NCBI GenBank assembly: GCA_030015575.1
Contig: JASDDO010000016.1
Location: 107,465,241 to 107,529,240, forward strand
DNA from: Agapanthus africanus
Taxonomy: Eukaryota > Streptophyta > Magnoliopsida > Asparagales > Amaryllidaceae
Reading direction: 5' to 3'
DNA: 64,000 nt
The notes under the pieces were generated by a model. That model was not told the origin of the DNA. It worked only from the letters and a program-made list of their open reading frames with translations, and ran no database searches. Positions 20,719-33,065 of this stretch are shown here, one piece after another (position 1 is the first letter of the stretch; each line of letters begins with the position of its first letter). A program made the position numbers and the translations under genes.

Positions 20719-22143
20719 ACTTTTTCTCGTCCCGAGCAAAACCAATTATTCACAAAAAAGAAAATCCTAACCGCACTTTCGCAGGGAACGCGATTGCACT
20801 GAGCATGTGCAACAAGCCGTTAAACCTCTAGGTGTCCCTAGTAGGAGGAGTGTTGTCTCCTGAGGGTTTTCAGCGGATACTACCCACAAAATCCGGTCAA
20901 GTTGGTTTTGTAAAATAACTAAGATTCAAACCCTAAAGTTTTTGTTTCAGAAAATAACAATTCTATAATCCTAAGTCTAGACTATCGAACCTTTATTTTT
21001 CACACCTCACTTCTTATTTAACTACAGATTTTATATGTCTTTACGTGCAGTGCAATTAGTGTCGTTAAGTTCCAGAAGGATCGATTAAAGTCATCATGTC
21101 GCACAATAAAGCCCAGATAACAATTTTAAAAGGATCACATAAGTTTTATAACGAGTTAAGCATTTTTCAAGTTTCGTTTTCCAGTAAGGTTTCAACTTCA
21201 GAATTTCTATCTTCCTTAACAGGAAACTAAGTCGTATTTTTCACTCCACCTTTTTCTTGTTTTCATTTCATACACACCTCTGTGAACGTGCAATAGTCTT
21301 TATCAAAGAGTAAAACCTTCATATCTCCGTTAAAAATTTTTTTAAAAGCCTGTCTTTCATCAAGATTATTCTCACACAAAGAACCGTTAGGAATTTTAAC
21401 TCGGAAAGAACACTTGCTTGACTTTGTTTTAAACTGGACTTTCTAGGCTTCTTAGCGAGCTTTGGGCCAATGCATCCAAACCAGTTGATTTTAGGGCATT
21501 AGGTGTAGAAACACCCCAGCGGACTTAATTACTCAAGTTACCTAGGTCCAAAAACAAAAGACAGTTTGACGTGAAAATCAGATGATTTAATACGAACGGA
21601 GATATAACCGGCAGTTCAATTATTTTTTTGGATAAAAGACGTGTTTAGTGGGTTTGGTGTGTAATCATTCCAATCAAGTTTCCGATGGGTTATTTTTCAG
21701 ACTTAGCTCCAATTACGGCATCAATAACATTCCTTCATATTCGCTTTACTTCATAAACTATTCTTGACATTACTTATTTCAGAACAAACCTATTTGATCC
21801 TCAGAAAATCATTTATCTGTTTAAAAGTTTAAACATGAAAGACTTGTCATCTAATTCCAAAAATTCACGACACGTGTAGTGTGATGTAAAGACGTATATC
21901 AGCTATAGTTAACTTCAAAGGAGAGTTATCTTTCAGGTTTTCAAAATCTAAACATAAGATTTAGTTATTCCTATTTTTTCAAACAAAAACCGTCGAATGT
22001 TGAATCAGAGTTCTTCCACAAGCTAACTTGACAAAAAAGTTTTTATATTTTAAGAAAATTTTCAGATTTTTATGGATTTTATGGTTTTAATATGCAGATG
22101 CAAAATATACATATGAATGCGAAGGAAGAAAGCTTACCGAGCA
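20719..22143 (-). other. Athila-like 3' UTR, inverted
   Basis: 1.4 kb of AT-rich non-coding DNA with no ORF. The last 85 bp (22059-22143) are the perfect reverse complement of 18825-18909. Confidence 0.75.
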
Positions 22144-22148
22144 AGTGC

Positions 22149-23751
22149 TAATCAAAGAAGCTAGGTGAAATATAGAGAGGGTTATGGATTAAGTAGTCTA
22201 ACTAATCCTTGTACTCAACACATGAGAGGGGATGATTAGGGTTTGAAGAGGGAGAGCTTGAGGAGAGAGAAGGTGAGGATAATAATGAAATGAGAATAAT
22301 GAGTTATGATAATATATATCAAGCATTTCTTTTTATCAAGAAAAGAAAAGAAATGAATTTAGCAACCATGCTTGATAATATCTAGTGATGATTCACTCCA
22401 TGAGTCATTAAGTATTTATCATGCATTAATGACATGGATGAATCATCCATATGACTCACTAATCACATTTATTGTATATGCCACCTAAACCTCCTTAGTC
22501 ACCACCTTCTAGAAGCTTCTCGCGCAATTACGAGAACGCCCCTCCTTTCCGCAAAAATACGGAAAAACTTTAGACTGTATAAATCCAATAACCGGATACC
22601 AGTAACTGGCTTAAACCAAAGCCGACTGGTAAAAACTGTCCGAAAGTCGTACGTGTGTAAACACACGTATGCGTCCGAACCCTTGTCGTAAAACCATACG
22701 ACCTCTATATCGTTTCGCCTGGAGTAGGGAAACTCTCTGTATGGGACTCTAGAGACTCGACTACTACGCTGGCAGTGGGTTTAACCACAGACCGCAAGCG
22801 ACACTAGCTGTACGTAACGGTCCCCAGGTAGATGTCGATAAGAAGGCCGATGAGAGAACCCATCCGAACTCCTACTGAGTCTGATATGACAATCTCCATA
22901 CAGTCCGGTCCGTTCGTCCAAGACTATCGCATATCGGGCCTAGGGGGCGGCAAGCGTCAGTCCCCTAATAGCGGTATAAGTCGTGTCGGAGGGAAGCCCA
23001 TTACACCCTGAGAAACTACTGGAACCTACCAGTAAATCTCGCTTGTCCTGGCCAGGGACTTTGCGTAATGGCTCTCTGACACAGCGCGATATCAACTCCC
23101 AATACCGGGAGAGACGAATCCTGTCTAACCGCCACTGCCTCCAAGTGCTCGGGACTGCACCCAACTGCTACCTGTTTGCACGACTCCTTTGAGCCGTGGT
23201 AGGGTAGCAATCTAAGAACAGTGGGACACACTCGAGGCGAAGTAGCAGTGTCAAGTCTGCGGACTATGCTGTACTCATGTCACCTGGGAACTGTTCACTG
23301 ACGACTGGTATAAAACCAACCAACAGTTCCCTGTGAGTCCTGTCCGGTGTACCCGTAACCTAACGAGCACCTGCATACTATCTCCAGTACGACGTACTGA
23401 CGGCTGTGGGACAGACCATTTCCCCAACTGGGATGAGAAGCGTACACACTAGTCTACTCCGGAGTATCGATGCTCTGTCTCGATAATCCAACGACTAGGG
23501 ACCTGAATAAGGATGTGCTTGTAGACTACCCAGCCCCCACTAGTGTGACTGCCATCACAACGCTGGTAGTCAAGCAAGATCCTAAGAGCTCTATCAATAC
23601 GTATACTCACATATTAAGATATAAAAAACCAAGTAGCATACTACCATGTTTAGCAAGACTGTTATATACATGTGAATATCCCAAGATTCCATTAAGTAAT
23701 ATACAAACTAGTATGATACAGTAATGGCCTTCTAGGGCATAAACACTAACA
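22149..23751 (-). repeat. copia-1 3' LTR, proximal part
   Basis: 1603 bp matching 40195-41797. Together with 13802-14093 it restores a full 1895-bp LTR. Confidence 0.93.
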
Positions 23752-23766
23752 ATCTCCCACTTGCAC
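23752..23766 (-). other. Polypurine tract, copia-1
   Basis: The minus strand reads GTGCAAGTGGGAGAT immediately before the 3' LTR. The same tract occurs at 28752 and 55247. Confidence 0.85.
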
Positions 23767-26533
23767 TAGGGCCATGTACTGGCATATCGAAGACCAATGA
23801 TCTCGAGTAGCCTCACGAACTGAATCTGAGGTAGGACCTTCGTGAATGGATCAGCAATGTTCTCTTCAGAAGCAACTCTCCGAACCTCGATCTCCTGACG
23901 ATCAATGATCTCCCTGATCAGGTGATACCGCCTCAAGATGTGTCTGGACTTCTGATGGGACCTTGGTTCCTTCGCTAAAGCTATAGCTCCGTTGTTGTCG
24001 CAATACAGAGGTATTGGATCAACTATGGTAGGAACCACCTGAAGTTCTGTTAGGAACTTCTTCATCCAGACTGCTTCTTTTGCGGCATCGCAAGCAGCTA
24101 TATACTCCGCTTCCATCGTCGAGTCAGCAACGGTGTCCTGCTTGGAGCTCTTCCAGCACACCGCCCCTCCATTGAGGGTAAATACATAACCCGACATGGA
24201 CTTGGAATCGTCCTTATCACTCTGGAAGCCGGAATCAGCAAAGGCCTCCAACCTGAGGTCTTTTCCGCCGTAAACCAAAAACATCTCCTTAGTCCTTCTC
24301 AGGTACTTGAGAATGTTCTTTACTGCTATCCAGTGCTTCTCCCCTGGGTCTGACTGATACCGGCTTACCACGCTTAGTGCGTAAGCTACATCTGGTCTGG
24401 TACACAACATCGCATACATTATAGAGCCTACCGCAGAAGCGTAGGGTATAATAGACATGCGTTCCCTTTCCAAATCAGTCTTGGGAGACATCTATTTGGA
24501 GAGGGTGATTCCGTGACAAGCCGGTAGATTACCGCGCTTAGAATCTTCCATACTGAATCTTTTCAGTACAGTATCGATATACCTGGACTGCGAAAGTCCC
24601 AACATCCTCTTGGATCTATCACGATAGATCCGGATCCCCAGAATGTAAGAGGCATCACCCAGGTCTTTCATGGAGAACCTGTGTGACAAGAATCCTTTGA
24701 CAGATTGTAGCATAGGAATGTCATTTCCTATCAATAGAATGCCATCCACGTACAAGACGAGGAATACGACACTTCTGGCTACAACTTTACTATATATGCA
24801 CGGTTCATCTGGATTTTTGATAAAGTCATATTCTTTGACTGTCTCATCAAAACAGATGTTCCAACTCCGCAATGCCTGCTTTAGTCCATAAATGAACTTA
24901 AGCAGCTTGCATACTTTCCCGCTGCTCCCACTCTGATTGAAACCCTCTGGCTGATCCATATAGACGCACTCTTCTAAATTTCCATTCAGAAAAGCCGTCT
25001 TTACGTCCATCTGCCAGATTTCATAATCATGGAAGGCAGCAATAGCAAGAAGGACTCGAATGGATTTGAGCATAGCCACTGGAGAAAAAGTTTCGTCATA
25101 GTCCAAACCAGGTCTTTGACGAAAACCCTTTGCAACAAGTCTAGCCTTATAGGTTTCCACCTGTCCATCTACACCAATCTTTTTCTTGAAGACCCATTTG
25201 CATCCTATAGGTTTTACCCCATTTGGAGCAAAGTCCAAAGTCCATACTTTGTTGGTATACATGGACTCCATTTCGGTCCGCATTGCATCTAGCCATCGTA
25301 CCGAGTCGCCGCTCTGGATGGCCTGCTGGAAGTCAGTAGGTTCATCATCATCTATGATGCAATCCTCTCTATCCCCATCTATGAGAAAACCGTAGTATCT
25401 CTCAGGCGGATGAGACGGCCTACTACTCCTGCGGAGGGGTGCGGGAATGTCCTGTTCTTCTTGAACTTCCGGTTCTACCAAACTTTCAGTAGCAGTTTGT
25501 GGTTCTGGAATTTCTTCCAGTTCTATTTCGCTTCCACTTATTTCCTTTTCTAAAAACTGATATTCTAGAAAATGGGCATTACGAGAAACAAACACCTTTT
25601 GTTCCTCTGCGTAATAGAATAGATACCCCTTGGAGTTCTTTGGATATCCCACAAACTTACACTTTACTGATCGTGCCTCGAGCTTGTCCACATGCTGCTT
25701 TTTAACAAAAGCTGGACATCCCCATATTTTCAGATACTGAAGATAGGGTTTCTTCCCACTCCACATCTGATATGGCGTGGTAGGCACAGTCTTGGTAGGT
25801 ACCATGTTCAAAAGATATGCCGCTGATTCTAGCGCATAACCCCAGAAAGATCGCGGTAACTCAGCATTACTCATCATGGATCGTACCATATCTAATAGGG
25901 TTCGATTCCGTCTCTCCGATACACCGTTATGCTGTGGAGTGTATGGAGGAGTAAGCTGAGAGAGAATTCCTTTCTCTTTTAGGTAACCTAGGAACTCGGC
26001 ACTCAAGTATTCACCACCTCGATCAGATCTAAGTGTCTTGATACTTTTGCCGGTTTGGTTTTCTACTTCATTCTTATACTCTTGGAATTTCTCAAAAGCC
26101 TCGGATTTATGTTTCATCAGATAAATGAATCCGTATCTTGAGTAATCATCCGTGAAAGTAATGAAATAGGAAAAACCACCTCTTGCATGTGTAGACATTG
26201 GACCACATACATCGCTGTGTATGAGTCCTAAGAGCTCGCTCGCTCTTACTTCTTGTCCAGTGAATGGAGTCTTTGTCATCTTTCCTTTGAGACAAGATTG
26301 ACAAATGTCATAAGTTTGATATTCGAACGAGTCCAAATATCCATCTCTATGCAACTTAGTCAACCTTCTCTCATTGATGTGACCCAGTCTACAATGCCAG
26401 AAGAAACCTTTATTTAAATCTGGAGACTTTCTTTTTAGTGTGTTCTGGACATTGAAAATTTGGAGTTGGTTTAAAACATATATACCGTTATTTAGTGTAC
26501 CTGACCCAATCAAACCATGATTAAGGTGGATGT
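23766..26533 (-). pseudogene. copia-1 pol: integrase, reverse transcriptase, RNase H (broken)
   Basis: In sense order there is a GAG-pre-integrase zinc finger (HCRLGHINERRL...CQSCLKGKM), then an integrase core with IHSDVCGPM, DDYSRYGF and NGVSERRNRT. A Copia RT follows (GCKWVFKKKIGVDGQ, YKARLVAKGF, QMDVKTAFLNG), then RNase H (LEAFADSGFQSDKDD, TMEAEYIA, LYCDNNGAIALA). A TAG at 24492-24494 interrupts it after TLSK, where copia-2 has Glu. The RT catalytic motif reads YVDG (24741-24752) instead of YVDD, removing one metal-binding aspartate. The 5' side is joined to gag only after removal of the nested element at 26534-36702. Confidence 0.93.
26529..26533. repeat. Target-site duplication of the inner Copia element (left copy)
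   Basis: GATGT at 26529-26533 is repeated at 36703-36707, flanking TG...CA ends. Confidence 0.95.
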
Positions 26534-28751
26534 TGTTTCGCCACGGCAGCACCCCGGCCGTCTAACCGAGGCCAAAATGCGGAATCAAAAAATTTTCCTT
26601 ACTTGGAAACTGGCGCTACCGCGGACAATGAAAACCCGGATCGTAACCATTAACCTAATGCTAGCTAACAAGAGATGGGAAGAGAAGTATACCGAGTGAT
26701 CCGAGTCCTCCGGTCTTCTCGTCATCGTCCCGATCTCCCGCGGAAAGTCTTGTCTCCACATCGTCGCCTCCTCGCCGGAAGGGCACCACATCGCCTGCGT
26801 CTTTTACGGGCTCCCGCCTTAATACCGAGGCAACTCGGGCGCGAAGTGGGCTAGCCGACGCGTCCAAGATTTGCTGTAGAATGTGTAGGGTTGAAGCTAT
26901 GTCTCATGTGGGGTTTGTTGCCTTTGAAGATGATGGAGGAATCAAGATAAGAAAAATGGTGCTTGCATTTTTCTTAACATGAAAAGATATCAAAATGCTA
27001 CACTCTCAAAAATGAAGCTCTCATCTTCTTCTCTCAAATGTGTTCAACCATCTCCAAAATGAGAATGGTGGAGGAAGAAATACAAACTCATGAAGGGAGG
27101 TGAGTGTAGAATAAAGCAAGAGGTGACCACATCCAAAAACCATGATCACAAAGTCATATCATCTTTCATCTCATTTCTAATCTTAATAAAGCAAGAAATG
27201 ATGAAGGAAAAGAATGGTATCTAAAGATGCTATCATAATTAATACATATGCAAGAAACCCCCTCCTCAAATGTAATTTGCAAAACTGCAAATTACCCCCT
27301 CCATCAGAAAAGTCCGGCCGGGAAAGAACAAAGGAAAACCGGCCGGAATGGAATGCAAACTGGCAACTCCAGAAAACTGGTCCCGTAATAAATTACAGGA
27401 AAACCCCGATACTGTGCATACACACCTGCATCTGTATTCCGTCCGGATACAAATGCAATGAGACAAAATCTACCCTGTACTAAACTAGGACCGGCTTAAG
27501 CCAAAGCCGGCTAGTAATATCCGTTCGATCCTGATCCGTGTAATACCGCACGTATCAGATCGAACCCTGCCATATAACTATACGACCACTAGTACAAAAC
27601 TGTCCGATCCTGATCCGTGCAATACCGCACGTATCTGATCGGACCCTGCCATATCTCCATACGGCCTCTACAGCGTTTCGCCCGAAAGCTTGAGTAACTG
27701 AAAGTGTGGTGGACTCTAAAGACTCGTTAATACTATGGCTGTGGATTTAACCACTAGCACGTCAGAGGTATTAGCCAATACGTGACGGGCCACCAGCTAT
27801 TGACCAAAAGGGACGTCGATGAGCGAACTCATCCTGACACCCTACTGAGCCTGTCAGTGACAATATCCGTACAGTCCGGTCCGTTCGTCTATGAGCATCG
27901 CATGTCAGGCCTAGGGGGTTGGTAAATGTCAGACCCCCAAAAGCGGTACAAGTCGTGTCGGAGTGTAGCCCAGAACGCCCTGAGATACTACTGGAATAAC
28001 TACCAGTAAATTTCCTGCCTCGGCCGAGGGCTTTGCGTAATGGCTCTCCTAGACACAGCGCGACCTCACCCCCAATACCGGGAGAGACAAACCCCTGAAG
28101 ATCCGCTCACTGCCTCCATGTGGCTCGGGACTGTACCCAACTAAAACCTGTTTGCACGACTCCTTTGAGCCGTGGTAGGGTAGTAATCAAAGTACAGTGG
28201 GAACTCACACGAGACAAATGACGATCTCAGGTCGATGAACTAACCTGTACACATGTCACCAGGGAACTGCTATCTGACGTCAGGTATAAGACCAACTAGC
28301 ATGTTCCCGGCGAGTCCTGTCCGGTGTACTCATAACCCAATGAGCACCTGTATACATCTCAGGTGAACCAACTGACACCAGTGGCTTATGAGACCGGCCA
28401 CCGCCCTTCGTCGGGGTCTTGACTGTATACACTAGTCTACTCTGGAGAATCGATGCCCTGTCTCGAAACTCCCACGACTAGGGACCTTTTAAGGATGTGC
28501 TTATGGACCACTAGCTCTCACGTATATGATCGCCATCATACTGCCGGCAGTCAAGCAAGAATCCTAGGGGCTCTATCAGCGTGTAATAGCGACCTGTAAG
28601 GTCACCTGAAGCAGTACACGATGATAAAGGTAAACCAGATAGCATACTATCATCTCGAGTAAGACTGTCCTACCGGGATAGGTCCTCCCTCAATCATTGC
28701 AATCACGTGCCTGTGATCCAATAATTGACTCTGAGGGCACTATCTCCAACA
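26534..28751 (-). repeat. Inner Copia element, 3' LTR
   Basis: 2218 bp, TG...CA, pairs with 34486-36702. Confidence 0.95.
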
Positions 28752-28766
28752 ATCTCCCACTTGCAC
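28752..28766 (-). other. Polypurine tract, inner Copia element
   Basis: The minus strand reads GTGCAAGTGGGAGAT, identical to that of copia-1. Confidence 0.85.
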
Positions 28767-31000
28767 TCAAGGCTAATTATTGCGATGATGCATACTCACA
28801 GCCCGTGTGATACCGAACACCCAACTCCTCTACTAGTCAGTCTCACAAAGCTCGTTTGCGAAACTATTGCGTTCGAGGAATAGCCTCAGTGAGTGGATCC
28901 GCTGTGATGTTTCTTTTTATGTCTCTCTATATCTCAAGTTCGCGGAGAAAGCCATCTCCCGAAATGAGCAATACCTGTCTTAGAATGTCTGGATGTCTGA
29001 TGGGACCTAGCTCATAAATGAACTCCAAATCCAAACTTCTTAGACTGTATCGTCAACTGAACTTAATCAGTATCCTGCGCCATGCCACCCTCAGTATTGC
29101 CTTGGACCACCTGTCCAAAATACTGCCCCTCGTTAGAAGGAAAACTATAACTCTGACAACCTCCTTGTCGTCCATGTCACCTTGCAAGTCTGGAATGATA
29201 ACTGTCTCCCAAATGAGGCTGTCGTTAACATATCCCTAGAACATCCACTTATGTTCTAAAACTGCTTCCGACTGTTTCCCCAGGATTGGATCAATGTCAA
29301 CTTATTGCATCTAGTGCAAGAACAACATCTGGTGTGGTACTTGACATCTCATGATTGACTCAATTGCCTAAGCAAGTGATCTGCCAATCATGAGTATCCC
29401 TCTCCCCTTTAGTCTATAAGACACCTTTAGAGAGGGTGACTCCATCAACTGCAGGTGCACTACCGTGCCAGGAGTCGTCCATTCTAAATACTAATAGAAT
29501 GCTGTCAAGGTACCCAGATTGGGACACCACCCAAATCTAGATCTAAAACCATAGATCTAGTAACCAGTATGTCAGATATTATATCCAAGTCCCATGTGGG
29601 GAAACCACTGTGTGACGACCAAAGTATAATCGATCGTAGTATAGGAGTTTCTTTTCCTACTATGTGTATGTCATCCAAATACCAGGATATCACACCCTAC
29701 TACCTTCTCAACAGATCCATCCCCTATTCTGATGAAGTCAAACCTATGACTGTCACATCAGAAATAGATGATCTATCTCCGCTGTAACTACTTTAGTCTA
29801 TAAATAGACATAAGCCACCTATCCACCAATGCTTCCGCTGATCCCACTGACTACGACAACCCTCTGGCAGAGTCATATAGACGTACACTTCTAAAGCTAG
29901 TTTAGAACGACGCTATACTCATCCTCTTGCCGGGTCTCACAGTCTGGAATAACAGCAATGGTAAGTCTGGGTAAACAAGAACCTCCCTGCCACCGTCCTT
30001 GAGCATACCGAAGTACCTCTCGAGTGCCTGAGGTTACCCACCATATCTACGGAGTGGCCAATGGAATGTCAAACCAGATTGAATCTTTAGGTTCCTGTAA
30101 AATCTTCAGTAATCGTTTGTGGTTCTGGAATTACTTCCAGTTCTACCATACTTCCACTACTGTTTTCTGAAAAAATCCATTTTTATTAAAACTGTGGCGA
30201 GTCAAGAACAATATCCCTATTGATCTTTCTTATGGTAGAAAATCAACCCTCGTCATAGCCTGGGTCAACCCACAAACAGCCATTACAGAAACGTGCCTTG
30301 AGTTGTCCAGTGTCTGGTTTTAAGCATAAGCCGGACAACTCCCCGTACCTTAAGATCGTTAAGATATGAACTGTTCTATATCCAATATAGAACCAGAGGC
30401 ACTGATTTAATTGAACCAGATTCAAATCATGCAGCTGTTTCCAGTGCATGTCAACTAAATGGAAAAAGGCCGATCAGCGTCACTCAACTTAGGAATGCTT
30501 CCAATTATGAGTAACCCGAAAGAGAAGCAAGATCTCTTAATCATTACTATTAACTGAATACCATACACAAGTATCTACATCTTCGATCACCTTGAAGAAT
30601 CCCGATACTTGCAATACCTGGTTCTCTACTTTATTCAAATACCTATAATTTCTCAAAATTCAGACCCTGTGTTTCAACGAAACACCTGTCTAAAAACTAG
30701 AGAAGTCATAAGTAAACTGAATATAGTACGAGGACCAACCCCTCTGTCCTGATGGACGCTGGACAACATACAATACTCTGTATAAGTCCCTTGAGTCTAG
30801 TGACTCATTCACTGTGTGTCGTAGGTTGAAAACTGTACTTATGGTTAAGAAGAATTACACCGCTGTTTAATGCTCCTTACCTAACCATCCACTGATATAG
30901 GTAAATGTCACTGACATAGTTTCAAAAAGTATATCTCACTCTATGAAAATAGACGTACAGATATATCGATTTGAAATTGGTGCATAACAGCGGATATTCA
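28767..31000 (-). pseudogene. Shattered pol relic of the inner Copia element
   Basis: Landmarks match copia-1 DNA in the same order. Examples: GTGAGTGGATCCGCTGTGAT at 28890 (RNase H end), GTCTGATGGGACC at 28994, ACATCTGGTGTGGTAC at 29325, TTAGAGAGGGTGACTCCATC at 29434 and TTTCCTACTATGTGTATGTC at 29652 (RT catalytic region). Further right are CATATAGACGTACACTTCTA at 29875, GGTTCTGGAATTACTTCCAG at 30121 and the integrase-like part near 30560-30680. No frame is open. Divergence from copia-1 is far greater than between the element's own LTRs. Confidence 0.75.
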
Positions 31001-31367
31001 AAACCAAATATTTGCCGACCGGCAAACAGCCCAGGTGATTTCCTCAAATATCACCGATTACAACGAATCCCGATATAATGAGGATGATCACCCAATTCCC
31101 AATAACTTACTCCCACTCATCATCTGTAAAACCATACAGATGTGAGAATCATACCTGGTAAATACATACCCTGGAGTATGTATCTAATCGGGAAATCAGT
31201 TTTCTTTTAACAGTACACAGTGAAACTGAAACATTGAAATGTTCCGATGGGGTATGCTGGTATTCCTAGTAATGCCTCTTCCATTATCCAGATTCACAAC
31301 TATAACCGTATAATTCTTTGCCACCTCTCCAAATCCCTTTATATGTCTTTAGTCATTACCTTCTGCA

Positions 31368-32060
31368 CACCCCTTAGGCCAAATGGTTTTCTTCCTTCCC
31401 TACCATTCGGCACCAGCCTATGGTTTGGAAGAAGACTATCCAATAAGCATAAAGGGTGTACTGTCCTAATCCTAGGAGCACTCCCAAAGAGAGAGAAGGT
31501 GAAGATAAAAGACAACCGAATAAACCTTATTCCTATTTCTTCCGGACCAGAATCCATCCCCGAACTGGAACAAGTTCCTTTCGAGTTCGTATATAACCAT
31601 ACGATGGAGTATCCAATAAACTGTGGATCTTCGTAGTGATACGGAGTGTCCTGGAGAAATACAAAGGTGATTTGGGATTGGCGAAGAAATACTTGGTTTG
31701 GTCGTGAATATCAGTCGCATTTTACTTTGCCCTCCTACTAATCCCTTGCTTTGTCTTAACTTAATACCTTCTGCACACCATCGTTATGCTAATTGGTTTT
31801 CTTCATTCCCCACCGTTCGGCACCAGCCTAAGGTTTGGAAGAAGACTATCCAATTTGCGTAATAGGTGTACTATCTTCTAAGCCAAGGAGTACTCGCAAT
31901 CTGAGAGAGAAGGTAAAAGGAAAAGACAACTGAATAGTCCTATTCGTTTTCTCCAGAACCGGAAACCATCCTCGAATTCCTTCGAGTTCGTATATAACCA
32001 TACGATGGTTTTGTCCAATGGAAGTGGACGTTCGTAGTGATACGGGGTGTCCTGGAGAAA
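31368..32060. repeat. Direct repeat pair in the inner Copia element
   Basis: A unit of about 290 bp at 31368-31663 recurs at 31768-32060 with roughly 75-80% identity. Shared words include TTCGGCACCAGCCTA, GGTTTGGAAGAAGACTATCC, CGTATATAACCATACGATGG and GTCCTGGAGAAA. It is non-coding. Confidence 0.75.
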
Positions 32061-32470
32061 AGGGTAAAACTAGGAGTGGCAATGAGGTTTGCAACTCTGA
32101 CAATCCAAAAGCCAATGTTTAAGAAGGTTCGGTTAACTTGGTTACTGAGTCATAGTCTTAGGGTCGGGTCAATGGTCGCTGCCAGAGAGAGAGAAAAGAA
32201 ACACTCAGCGTGCACTCTAACCTAGATCAGAATGGTTACCAATTTATCTAATCAGGAAACCTCCCACTGTACCTCAAATTCTCCTCCAAACCTGAAAGAA
32301 GAACTAGTCGGGATCACCCGAGGAGTAAACCAACTCATCAGTGGGAATCGGGATCCAACTATCATCGCATGATGACTTGACGGAATCCACTCAAGTCACC
32401 ACACTCCAGAAGGTATGCGCATGCCTGGCAAGTTTCAGTTCTTTTGAAACTCCCGATGTGATTTTTACCC

Positions 32471-32690
32471 CTAGGACCCAAGTGACCTTGACGAATAATC
32501 AACAAATCAAAAGGTCCTAGTCAAGTTCAACCCATCATTATCTTGATTGCGTTAAACCCACCCGCACGACCCTTGACGAATAATCAACAAAGTCGTACGA
32601 CTGTCCTAACCAATCCACATATCCATACGACAGAAAGCATTACAGAGCTACCGCACACTACGCCTCGGCGAATAGCAACGACAAACGTAG
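32471..32690 (-). repeat. Row of three stem-loops, inner Copia leader
   Basis: Stems are CTAGGACC/GGTCCTAG (32471-32520), ACGAC/GTCGT (32566-32596) and CTACG/CGTAG (32658-32690). The loops begin CCTTGACGAATAATCAAC or a variant. The arrangement corresponds to 38384-38592 in copia-1. Confidence 0.7.
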
Positions 32691-32817
32691 CGCGAATACT
32701 AAGCAATACTGATCTGAAATGACGGAGGGCTACGGCTGGTTTTTGGCGAAAAACCTTTAACGTAATGAACTTGATATCGTTGAAGGAACCGGATAACTTT
32801 TTATAAAAATATAGTGA

Positions 32818-33065
32818 CGAAAACCTTTGCTAAAGAGGTCACTCCCGGTGAAGGGATCTCGGCTCTTTCCCCGTAGAATGAGGTGCAGGATATTCCAACT
32901 GAATACCACGATGCAAAGCAAAAGTAATCGGCTATAGTGAAGTTAATGCCCTGGCGCAAACTTCTGTCCAAGGGGTCACTCCCGGTGAAGGGATCTCGGC
33001 CCTTGCCTCGTCGACTGAGGAGCAGGATATTCCAAATGAATACCACGATGCAAAACAAAAGTGAA
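32818..33065. repeat. Direct repeat pair, period about 139 bp
   Basis: GGTCACTCCCGGTGAAGGGA and AGGATATTCCAA...GAATACCACGATGCAAA occur at about 32838-32925 and 32977-33062. Confidence 0.8.

Larger units (their letters stand above)
14094..22143. mobile_element. Athila-like (Ty3) element with LTRs in inverted orientation
   Basis: The ends are TGTTCATAAC at 14094 and ...CCGAGCA at 22143, flanked by a perfect 5-bp TSD. From left: LTR-A (+, 14094-15832), PBS (15835-15852), leader, one long ORF (16934-18739), a polypurine tract (18811-18824) and 85 bp of 3' UTR (18825-18909). Then come a 32-bp filler (18910-18941), an inverted PBS (18942-18959), inverted LTR-B (18962-20702), an inverted polypurine tract (20703-20718) and inverted 3' UTR (20719-22143). 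No gag or pol domain is recognised. Two LTRs facing each other cannot arise by normal reverse transcription and integration; see the findings. It must have moved with enzymes from a related autonomous element. Confidence 0.88.

Noticed and set aside
31247-31636. ORF of 129 codons in the inner Copia element
   Set aside because: It lies inside a duplicated non-coding segment, the duplicate is not open, and no domain is recognised.
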